Shown here: one piece after another, positions 35,749 through 42,966 of the stretch | How positions within the stretch are numbered: the first letter of the stretch is position 1 | Layout: every line of letters starts with the position of its first letter | DNA from: Aquamicrobium sp. LC103 | GTDB lineage: Bacteria; Pseudomonadota; Alphaproteobacteria; Rhizobiales; Rhizobiaceae | DNA length: 64,000 nt | Assembly: GCF_001014615.2 (NCBI RefSeq) | Contig: NZ_LBCQ02000005.1 | Coordinates: forward strand, 310,001-374,000 | Reading direction: 5' to 3' | Notes under the pieces: model-generated | Database searches by the model: none | Told to the model about the DNA's origin: nothing | What the model saw: the letters and a program-made list of their open reading frames with translations, nothing else | Translations under genes and position numbers: made by a program

Positions 35749-36996
35749 ATGAGAACCAACAGACGTCAGTTCGTCGGCGGCGCGTTGAGCGCGGCCGCGC
35801 TTACCGGCCTGCCTATGCCGGCCATTGCACAGGGCGGGCCAATCCGCATCGGCTGCATCACGAGCCTGGTAGGCGGCTACAGCCAGTTCGGCGAGGCTCA
35901 TGCGCGCGGAATGCAGATTGCCGCCGACATGGTCAATGCTCAGGGCGGTATCAATGGCCGCCAGATCGAGATCATCGTCCGTGACGACGGTCTCAAACCC
36001 GAAATCGGCGTCGCGACGGCGCGCGAGCTTGCAGCCGACGGCGTGCATATCTTCGCCGGAGTGCTTTCGAGCGGGGTGGCGCTTGCGCTGGGCGGCGTCA
36101 TGGAAGAACTGGGTTCGGTCTTCATCAATGCGGCCTCCCACGGCAACAATCTGACGCACCAGGATTTCCGCAAGAACTACTTCCGCGTCACCGACTATTC
36201 GGCCATGCGCATCGGCGCAGGCTCCCAGCTCATGGCCGACCGTTATCCCGATGCGCTTCGCTGGGGCTCGATCTCGCCCGACAATGAGGTCGGCCGGTCC
36301 GTCATCGAGACGGCGGGGCATTGGCTCCCGAAGGCGTACCAGTCCACGCACGGCGCGCAGGTCGAGCTTCTCGAAACCAGCTGGGTTAAGTTCGGCGCGA
36401 CCAACTACCGCAACGAGATAGCCCGCCTGGTCAGCCAGGGCATCGACGGGTTGATCGTGGGTCTCGGGGGCACCGACGAAGTCACCTTCCTTCAGCAAGC
36501 GGGACAGTTCGGGCTCACCCGCCAGGTTAAGGCGATCTACACCTCGGGCAGCGAGTTTCAGTCCGCCGCCGCCTTGAAGGCCCGCACGCCGGAGAACTAC
36601 TGGTCCGGTTTCCACTGGTACTACGGAGCCTACAAGGACAATCCGCTCGCGCAGGAACTCATCAAGATTTTCCGGGACAAGGGCTACGGCGACCACCCGG
36701 ACGGCTTCGTTGGGATGGCGCACAGCGCCGTCTTCGCCGTTGCGGCAGCGCTGCGCACCGGCGCTGGCGAGACGGCGGCCGAGCTGGTGCCTGCGCTCGA
36801 AGGCTTGACGTTCGATTCCGTGAAGGGGCCGATCACCCTGCGCGCGGAGGATCATCAGGCCATCTGCGACGTGAACTACGCGCTTCTGGCGGGCGCAAGC
36901 AATGCCGACGGCTGGGAAGCGGTGGATTTCGCGCGGATCGACGGCACACCCTTCGCCGGTGCTCCGACACCGGGCACGGCCCTGGCTTTCAACTAG
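35749..36996 (+). CDS. Branched-chain amino acid type ABC substrate-binding protein
   Basis: 415 aa from ATG 35749, chosen for the GGGAGG seven bases upstream. Twin-arginine style signal 'NRRQFVGGALSAAALTG' with cleavage near 'AIAQG', hence periplasmic. The mature protein starts 'PIRIGCITSLVGGYSQFGEA' and has 'NAQGGINGRQIEIIVRDD', classical for LivK-type peripla_BP_6 proteins. Members in catabolic islands bind aromatic or alicyclic acids rather than amino acids. A hairpin follows the gene. Confidence 0.9.
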   Translation: MRTNRRQFVGGALSAAALTGLPMPAIAQGGPIRIGCITSLVGGYSQFGEAHARGMQIAADMVNAQGGINGRQIEIIVRDDGLKPEIGVATARELAADGVHIFAGVLSSGVALALGGVMEELGSVFINAASHGNNLTHQDFRKNYFRVTDYSAMRIGAGSQLMADRYPDALRWGSISPDNEVGRSVIETAGHWLPKAYQSTHGAQVELLETSWVKFGATNYRNEIARLVSQGIDGLIVGLGGTDEVTFLQQAGQFGLTRQVKAIYTSGSEFQSAAALKARTPENYWSGFHWYYGAYKDNPLAQELIKIFRDKGYGDHPDGFVGMAHSAVFAVAAALRTGAGETAAELVPALEGLTFDSVKGPITLRAEDHQAICDVNYALLAGASNADGWEAVDFARIDGTPFAGAPTPGTALAFN

Positions 36997-37009
36997 GGCT
37001 CTCCGATTC

Positions 37010-37032
37010 CTGCCGGCTGTCCGGGCCGGCAG
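37010..37032 (+). terminator. Hairpin after the Liv-type binding-protein gene
   Basis: CTGCCGGC-N7-GCCGGCAG, a perfect 8-bp stem starting 14 bases after the binding-protein stop and ending 26 bases before the ligase start. No U-tract follows. As with the hairpin at 22756, it probably shapes relative transcript levels inside the operon. Confidence 0.5.
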
Positions 37033-37058
37033 ATATTCAGATGTTGTTGGAAGTGGAT

Positions 37059-38660
37059 ATGTCGGTTCTGGACGAAAGACTCGTAGCGCTGAAAAGCGCG
37101 CGGCGGCACATCGAGGTCGAAGGCTCGAGCCTGGGAGCGGTCGCGCTCGAGCGCGTCTTGGAAGATCCCGACCGCATAGTCGTCGCGGATGTGGAGCGCG
37201 TGCTGACGCGTGCCGAAATGGTGGACACAGCGCGCCGGCTCGGCGGCGCGTTGCTGTCGCGGGGCGTTGCGCCGGGTTCCGTCGTCGCGTTCCAACTGCC
37301 GAACTGGTGGGAGGCTTGCGTCATCAACCTGGCCGCCGCGCTGTTCGGCTTCCGTCTCGTGCCGCTTCTGACCATCTATCGCGCAGCCGAACTGGGAACG
37401 ATCTTTCGGGCCTGCGGCGTGGACGCGCTCTTCATCCCCGAAAGCCATCGCGGTTTCGACTTTCCCCCTCTCGTCGCCTCGTTGCCGGAAAGGCCGCCGC
37501 ATGTCTTCACGGTGCGCGGGTCCGCGAGTGCCGGTGACACGTTCGAAGATCTGCTTCTGCACGAGCCTGCAGAGGCGCGCCTTTCAGCATCCGACGACGT
37601 CAAGATGATCCTCTTCACCTCGGGCAGCACCGGTCGCCCCAAAGGGGTCATGCACAGCCACGCCACGATCGATGCGCTGATCCGCAGGACGGGAGAATTC
37701 TGGCGTATCGGCGAGCGGGACCGATTATTCATTCCCTCTCCGATCGGCCACATCGGCGGCTCGATCTACGCTTTCGAGTTCCCATGGATCACCGGCTGCG
37801 TGGCGCATCTCGTCGATGGCTGGGATCCCGACGAGGCGGTGGAACTGATCGACAGGCATGGCGCGACCTTCATGGCCGGGGCGACGCCGTTTCTGGCCGG
37901 CCTCGTCGCCGCGGCGGAACGCGCGGATTCCCGACTGCCGAGCTTGCGCCGTTTCATCTGCGGCGGCGCGAGCGTGCCGCCCGAACTCGTGCATCGAGCG
38001 CTGGCACGGTTCCCATTCACAACCGTATCGCGGGCCTATGGATCGACGGAGGTGCCCCTGGTCTGCCCGGGCGTGCGCGATCGCGGGGAGGCCGAAGAAA
38101 GGGCGGACACCGATGGCGAATGCACGGCCGAGCTGAAGATCCTGTCGGACGACGACCGCCCGGTAGCCGGCGGCGCATCCGGCGAGATCGTGGTGCGCGC
38201 GCCGCAGATGCTCCTCGGCTATCTCGACCCGGCAGACGACGAGGATGGCTTCACCGAGGACGGCTTCTTTCGGATGGGCGATCTCGGCCGGCTGATCGAC
38301 GCGAGATTTCTCCAGATCACCGGGCGAAAGAAGGACATCATCATTCGCAAGGGTGAGAACATCAGTCCGCTCGAGATCGAGAACGCGTTGGCGCGGCATC
38401 CCGGCGTGCGGCAATCGGCCGTGATCGGCATGCCCGACGTGGATCGCGGCGAGATCGTGGTCGCCTTCGTCCTGCCCACCGACGGCGGGCATTTCGGCTT
38501 TTCGGACATGACCGCGCATCTGGAGCGGCTGGGTCTGGCGCGACAGAAGTTTCCGGAGCGGCTTCATGTCGTTCCTGCCATGCCGACGACGGCGGTCGGG
38601 AAGGTCGACAAGAAACAACTGAAGTCGCTGGCGATCGATATGGAGGGGGCCGCGGCGTGA
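37059..38660 (+). CDS. Acyl-CoA synthetase (AMP-forming), cyclohexanecarboxylate-CoA ligase-like
   Basis: 533 aa from ATG 37059; ATG 37041 is also in frame. ANL motifs: 'MILFTSGSTGRPKGVMHSH' (P-loop), 'RAYGSTEVPL', 'GDLGRLIDARFLQITGRKKD' and catalytic Lys in 'TAVGKVDKKQL'. The layout suits ligases for cyclic or branched acids. It would activate the acid brought in by the Liv-type transporter so that the dehydrogenases can act. Stop overlaps the GTG of the next permease gene. Confidence 0.9.
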   Translation: MSVLDERLVALKSARRHIEVEGSSLGAVALERVLEDPDRIVVADVERVLTRAEMVDTARRLGGALLSRGVAPGSVVAFQLPNWWEACVINLAAALFGFRLVPLLTIYRAAELGTIFRACGVDALFIPESHRGFDFPPLVASLPERPPHVFTVRGSASAGDTFEDLLLHEPAEARLSASDDVKMILFTSGSTGRPKGVMHSHATIDALIRRTGEFWRIGERDRLFIPSPIGHIGGSIYAFEFPWITGCVAHLVDGWDPDEAVELIDRHGATFMAGATPFLAGLVAAAERADSRLPSLRRFICGGASVPPELVHRALARFPFTTVSRAYGSTEVPLVCPGVRDRGEAEERADTDGECTAELKILSDDDRPVAGGASGEIVVRAPQMLLGYLDPADDEDGFTEDGFFRMGDLGRLIDARFLQITGRKKDIIIRKGENISPLEIENALARHPGVRQSAVIGMPDVDRGEIVVAFVLPTDGGHFGFSDMTAHLERLGLARQKFPERLHVVPAMPTTAVGKVDKKQLKSLAIDMEGAAA

Positions 38661-39532
38661 CGACGCTTTATCTCTACGCAATATTCAATGGCCTGGTGCT
38701 CGGCGCGGCGATCTTCCTGGTCGCGGCGGGCCTGACCCTCGCCTTCGGCATCATGAAGATATTCAACTTCGCGCATGGTGCGTTCTTCATGATCGGCGCC
38801 TATGTCGCCTATGCGGTCGCCGGACAGGAAGCTTCGTCGCTGCCGCTTTTCCTCGCTGCAGCATTCATAGCCGCGCTGGTGGTAGGTGCCATCGGCGTCG
38901 TCACCGACCTCGCGATCTTCAGGCGGCTCGGCAATGTGCCGCACGAATACACGCTCATGGCCGCCTTCGGCATCATGCTGTTCTGCACCGGCGCGGCGCG
39001 CATCGCCTTTGGCCAGTCCGTCCATGCCATATATCCGCCGCAGGCGATCGGCGGTTTCTCCGAGATCGGACTGCCGGTTTCGCACTACGGTCTCTTCATC
39101 ATTGCCGCTGGCATCGTAACCTTCCTCGCGCTGGAGATCGGCCTGAACCGCATCTGGTTCGGCAAGCTGATCTTCGCCGTCGCCCGGGATCCATGGATGG
39201 CCGACGTGGTGGGCCTGCGCGTGCAGCGCCTCAAGCTTGCCTCCGTGGCGATCAGCTTCGCGCTTGCCGGACTTGCCGGAGGCATTCTCGTCGCCAATCA
39301 GTCCCTCTCGCTCGATCTCGGCCATTCCTATTTGCTGCTGGCGTTCTGTGCCGTCATCGTCGGGGGGCTCGGTTCCATCCGCGGCGCTTTCATTGCGTCG
39401 GTGATCTTCGGCCTCGCGGAAAGCCTCAACTCGGTCATGCTGCCGACCATGCCGGGCATCGGCTCATATGCCTTGCTCATCATTCTCGTCCTGATCCGCC
39501 CGCAGGGCATCTATCCGGAGTTGTCCCAATGA
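38657..39532 (+). CDS. Branched-chain amino acid type ABC permease (LivH)
   Basis: 291 aa, GTG start coupled to the ligase stop. Eight or so hydrophobic helices; 'FNGLVLGAAIFLVAAGLTLA' and 'GIMKIFNFAHGAFFMIGAYV' are the N-terminal LivH signature. The C-terminal 'VIVGGLGSIRGAFIASVIFG' is also diagnostic. Forms the channel with the next gene product. Confidence 0.92.
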   Translation: MTTLYLYAIFNGLVLGAAIFLVAAGLTLAFGIMKIFNFAHGAFFMIGAYVAYAVAGQEASSLPLFLAAAFIAALVVGAIGVVTDLAIFRRLGNVPHEYTLMAAFGIMLFCTGAARIAFGQSVHAIYPPQAIGGFSEIGLPVSHYGLFIIAAGIVTFLALEIGLNRIWFGKLIFAVARDPWMADVVGLRVQRLKLASVAISFALAGLAGGILVANQSLSLDLGHSYLLLAFCAVIVGGLGSIRGAFIASVIFGLAESLNSVMLPTMPGIGSYALLIILVLIRPQGIYPELSQ

Positions 39533-40500
39533 ACCGGGCTGCCCAGGCCGCGTTGCTTCTCTTTCTGCTGCTGTTCCTCTTTGCGCCTTTCCTGGTCAAT
39601 CCGGGGCTCGTCTTCCTCGCGGGCTTCGCGATGATCCAGATCGTCTTTGCGCTGTCGTGGAACCTGCTGTTCTCCTACGCAGGCCTGATCTCCTTCGGCC
39701 ATGCCGCCTTCTTCGGCATCGGCGCGTATATTTCCGCGGTTGCGCTGCGCGACGGATATGAAATCCACTTCGTGCTCCTGATATTGGTTTGCGCCGCTTT
39801 CGGTGCGCTGGCAGCGCTTCTGGTCGCGCTCGTGGTGCTGAGGCGCGCAAGCGGCGTCCAGTTCGCCGTGCTGACGCTTGCGCTTTCCCAGCTCATCGTG
39901 GTGCTGATCGGATACTCCTCGCTGCTCGGCCACGACGAGGGTATCGCCGCCATTCCACGGCCGGCGATCGATTTTGGCCTGTTCACCGTGGACATGAACC
40001 AGCCGCTGACGAGCTATTACTTCGTGCTCGCGGTCTGCCTGCTGGCTGTCGGGCTCATGTGGCTGCTGGCGAAAGGGCATGTAGGCAGGGCCATGCGCGC
40101 CGTGCGCATCGATGCGGAGCGGGCTGCCTTTGTCGGCATCGACGTCTGGCGCGTGCGTGTCATCGCCTTCACCATTTCCGGCGCGTTCGCCGCGGTGGCG
40201 GGAGCCATGCTTGCTCCGTGGAGCCAGATCATCACTCCGGACTACGTCAACTGGCTGCAGTCGGCGCAACCGCTGTTCGCTGCCCTTTTGGGCGGTGCCG
40301 GCTTTTTTTGGGGCCCCGTGGTCGGCGTGATCGGCCTCAGCGGCATCAACTATCTGACGCGCACCTTCGCCGGGCTGTCGGAAGTCCTGGTGGGGGCCAG
40401 CCTGATTCTCGTCGTGCTCGTCGCTCCCCAGGGAATTCTCGGCGCGCTCAAGCAATTGGCGCGGCGGCGTGGCGGACGGACCCCGGGAGGGCACGCATGA
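39529..40500 (+). CDS. Branched-chain amino acid type ABC permease (LivM)
   Basis: 323 aa from ATG 39529 overlapping the livH-type stop. 'LSWNLLFSYAGLISFGHAAF' followed by 'FGIGAYISAVALRD' is the LivM hallmark; 'GGAGFFWGPVVGVIGL' sits near the end. Overlaps the next ATPase gene (ATGA). Confidence 0.92.
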   Translation: MNRAAQAALLLFLLLFLFAPFLVNPGLVFLAGFAMIQIVFALSWNLLFSYAGLISFGHAAFFGIGAYISAVALRDGYEIHFVLLILVCAAFGALAALLVALVVLRRASGVQFAVLTLALSQLIVVLIGYSSLLGHDEGIAAIPRPAIDFGLFTVDMNQPLTSYYFVLAVCLLAVGLMWLLAKGHVGRAMRAVRIDAERAAFVGIDVWRVRVIAFTISGAFAAVAGAMLAPWSQIITPDYVNWLQSAQPLFAALLGGAGFFWGPVVGVIGLSGINYLTRTFAGLSEVLVGASLILVVLVAPQGILGALKQLARRRGGRTPGGHA

Positions 40501-41264
40501 TCCTCGACGTTCAAGGCATCGAGATGAGCTATGGCGCGTTGAAGGTCCTGCACGGCATCGACCTTGTCGTGGAGAAATCGGAAACCTTCGCGATCATCGG
40601 CCCCAATGGAGCCGGAAAGACGACCCTCTTCAAGGTCCTGACGGGGGAGGCGATGCCGACCGCGGGAACCATTCGTCACAACGGCCAGGACATCACCAAG
40701 CTGCCGGCCCATCAGCGCGCGCGCAGGGGTTTCGGGCGAACCTTTCAGGTCGCCCGCGTCTTCAACGAATTGGATCTGCGCACCAATGTCGTGATTTCGA
40801 TCGAATCGCGGCTCCGCTATTCGGGCGGCAATCCCGGTCCATGGTGGCGTTGGAAGCCGTCACGCGATGTGCAGGCGGAAGCCGATGAAATCCTCGACCG
40901 CTTCGGCTTTCCGCGCCGCCGCTGGAACGATGAAGCCGGCTATCTCTCCCATGGCGATCGCAAGCGGCTGGAATTCTGCGTCGCGCTTGCGACGAAGCCG
41001 GAAGTGCTGATGCTGGATGAGCCGACAGCCGGAATGTCGCCTTCCGACCGAAAGGAAATGACACATCTCCTGGCGCGGTTGAAGGCGGAGACGGGCATAA
41101 CCATACTGATGACCGAGCACGACATGGATATCATCTTCGAGCTTGCCGACCGCCTCATGGTGCTGAATTTCGGCGAGGTCATCGCCATGGGTGCGCCGGG
41201 AGCGGTTCGCGACAACCCGACCGTCCGCAAGGTCTATCTCGGTCAGGACCACCAGCATGCTTGA
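40497..41264 (+). CDS. Branched-chain amino acid type ABC ATPase (LivG)
   Basis: 255 aa. Walker A 'GPNGAGKTTL', Walker B 'VLMLDEPTAGMSP', switch His 'MTEHDMDIIFELADR'. The signature loop is 'YLSHGDRKRLE' instead of L-S-G-G-x-Q, the usual LivG form. Overlap with the next gene is 8 bases. Energises the transporter with LivF. Confidence 0.92.
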   Translation: MILDVQGIEMSYGALKVLHGIDLVVEKSETFAIIGPNGAGKTTLFKVLTGEAMPTAGTIRHNGQDITKLPAHQRARRGFGRTFQVARVFNELDLRTNVVISIESRLRYSGGNPGPWWRWKPSRDVQAEADEILDRFGFPRRRWNDEAGYLSHGDRKRLEFCVALATKPEVLMLDEPTAGMSPSDRKEMTHLLARLKAETGITILMTEHDMDIIFELADRLMVLNFGEVIAMGAPGAVRDNPTVRKVYLGQDHQHA

Positions 41265-41961
41265 GCTCCACCGCATCGACGCGTTTTACGGCCAGGCGCA
41301 TATCCTGCACGATATTCCGCTCAAGGTCGCCGCCGGCGAGCGCATCGCGGTGGTCGGCCGCAACGGTGCCGGCAAGAGCACGCTTCTAAAGAGCATCGTG
41401 AATGCCGGACCCATCGTGCGCGGCGCCGTGTCGCTCGACGGCAGGCCTCTCGGCAACATGAGCGCCAGCGACCGCGTGAGGCTGGGCGTCTCGCTGGTAC
41501 CGGAGGATCGGCGCATCTTTACCCACATCACCGTGGCCGAGAACATCCTCCTTGCCCAATACGGGACCGAGCGCAAGCACGGGCTGCCGACCATGGAGGA
41601 GGTCGTCGAGAGATTTCCCATGCTCAAGGATTTGCTCGGCCGGCTTGGAGGACAACTCTCCGGAGGCCAGCAGCAGGTGCTGGCAATAGCACGCTCCATC
41701 GCCGCGGGACCACGCCTGATGCTGCTCGACGAGCCGACCGAAGGACTTGCGCCGGTAATCGTGGAGGATCTGGCGGAGAAGATCATCGAAGCCTGCGACA
41801 CCTATGGCATCGCACTCGTTCTTGCGGAGCAGAATCTCCGCTTCGCCCGCCGATGCACCTCACGCATGCTGCTTCTGGATTCGGGAACGACCGTCTTTTC
41901 CGGCGACTGGACGGAGTTCGGGAAATCCACCGACCTTGTAGACCGATATCTCGCGGTCTAG
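41257..41961 (+). CDS. Branched-chain amino acid type ABC ATPase (LivF)
   Basis: 234 aa from ATG 41257. 'GRNGAGKSTLLKSI', 'GVSLVPEDRRIFTHITVAEN', signature 'LSGGQQQVLAIARSI' and 'LMLLDEPTEGLAPVIVEDL' are typical LivF. It completes the five-component transporter (35749, 38657, 39529, 40497, 41257) built around the acyl-CoA ligase gene. Confidence 0.92.
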   Translation: MLELHRIDAFYGQAHILHDIPLKVAAGERIAVVGRNGAGKSTLLKSIVNAGPIVRGAVSLDGRPLGNMSASDRVRLGVSLVPEDRRIFTHITVAENILLAQYGTERKHGLPTMEEVVERFPMLKDLLGRLGGQLSGGQQQVLAIARSIAAGPRLMLLDEPTEGLAPVIVEDLAEKIIEACDTYGIALVLAEQNLRFARRCTSRMLLLDSGTTVFSGDWTEFGKSTDLVDRYLAV

Positions 41962-42010
41962 ACCAGTTTCATCCGGTCTTGAACCGCCCGGCTTGCGCCC
42001 GGAGAAGCGA

Positions 42011-42799
42011 ATGAGAGAAATGGCATCATCCGATCCCGTCCCGGCCGAGGGAAATGTCGATGGCACGCAGACCATCCGTCGTGCAGCCGCCATGCTGCGC
42101 CGGATCGGGCAGAGCAATTCGCAGGGTGTGGGGCTTTCGACGCTTTGCGATGCCCTGCAACTGTCCCGCTCGACGACGCACCGCATCCTGAAATGCCTTG
42201 TCGACGAGGGACTGGTCCGGCACGAAACGGATCGGCGGCGCTATGTGGTTGGGCGGCTCACCTACGAGCTGGGGCTGGCGGTGACGCCGGATGCCCTGGA
42301 GATCGCGCGCTGGCGTCCGGTTGTGGACCGCGTGGCGCGGCGTACGGGAGTTACCTCGTATCTGATGAGTCGAAACGGAATCGAGGCGACGTGCGTCCTC
42401 AAGACGGAAGGCAACTCCGTTATCCGCGTCATCCCGGTCGATGTGGGGCAGCGTCGTTTCCTCGGTGTGGGCGCGGGCTCCACGGCGCTGCTTGCCGCGC
42501 TCGATCCGGAGACCTCTTCCCGAATCATGGAAACCGTCGCGCCGCTCCTGCGCGATTATCCCGGGCTCAACGAAGAGGTCATGCGTGAACTCGTAGACGA
42601 CGCGCGCCGTACCGGCTTCGTCGTGAGCAGGAGCAATGTCGTCCAGGATGTGATCGGGATCGGTATGGCGATCCCCGAGCCCGGTGGAACGCCATCGCTC
42701 GCGCTCAGCATCGCCGCCCTCAATTCCCAGACGAACGATCGTCTGATCGATGGCTGGAAGCACATCATCATGCAGGAGATCCAGGAAGCCCTGTCCTGA
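42011..42799 (+). CDS. IclR family transcriptional regulator
   Basis: 262 aa from ATG 42011 (GGAG with six-base spacing). N-terminal winged helix 'TIRRAAAMLRRIGQSNSQGV' with 'LQLSRSTTHRILKCLVDEGL'; C-terminal effector domain with 'RVIPVDVGQRRFLGVGAGST'. It is the last gene of the acyl-CoA/Liv operon, 49 bases after livF. IclR proteins respond to small organic acids or CoA-pathway intermediates, so it is the likely sensor of this catabolic island. Confidence 0.92.
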   Translation: MREMASSDPVPAEGNVDGTQTIRRAAAMLRRIGQSNSQGVGLSTLCDALQLSRSTTHRILKCLVDEGLVRHETDRRRYVVGRLTYELGLAVTPDALEIARWRPVVDRVARRTGVTSYLMSRNGIEATCVLKTEGNSVIRVIPVDVGQRRFLGVGAGSTALLAALDPETSSRIMETVAPLLRDYPGLNEEVMRELVDDARRTGFVVSRSNVVQDVIGIGMAIPEPGGTPSLALSIAALNSQTNDRLIDGWKHIIMQEIQEALS

Positions 42800-42808
42800 T
42801 GGAGTGAA

Positions 42809-42825
42809 AGAGCGTGTCGCGCTCT
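42809..42825 (+). terminator. Hairpin after the iclR gene
   Basis: AGAGCG-TGTCG-CGCTCT, a perfect 6-bp stem 10 bases after the iclR stop. There is no following U-run, so termination here is uncertain. Confidence 0.3.
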
Positions 42826-42903
42826 GGTCCTGGGTTCACCGTGGTCGAACGCTCATCGACGACGGCAGCCTGCGGCGAACCAAATCTCGTCCCGAAAAAG
42901 TGC

Positions 42904-42934
42904 TTGCTCCTCTAGTCGCTAGAGCAGGTAGCGT
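42904..42934 (+). promoter_or_regulatory. MerR-type promoter/operator of the metal ATPase gene
   Basis: TTGCTC (42904-42909) and TAGCGT (42929-42934) are separated by 19 bp, the over-long spacing typical of promoters untwisted by MerR-family activators. The spacer holds the perfect dyad CTCTAG-TCG-CTAGAG (42910-42924), similar in shape to PbrR and CadR operators. The ATPase ATG is 33 bp downstream. The MerR-type gene at 45569 is the expected regulator. Confidence 0.75.
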
Positions 42935-42966
42935 GACTCCGAAAGCTGATAATTCGGAGATCATTC

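Noticed and set aside
34771-36855. A 694-codon open frame on the minus strand across the crotonase and binding-protein genes
   Set aside because: Same reasons: high-GC shadow frame without motifs or a ribosome site, opposite to clear coding sequence.
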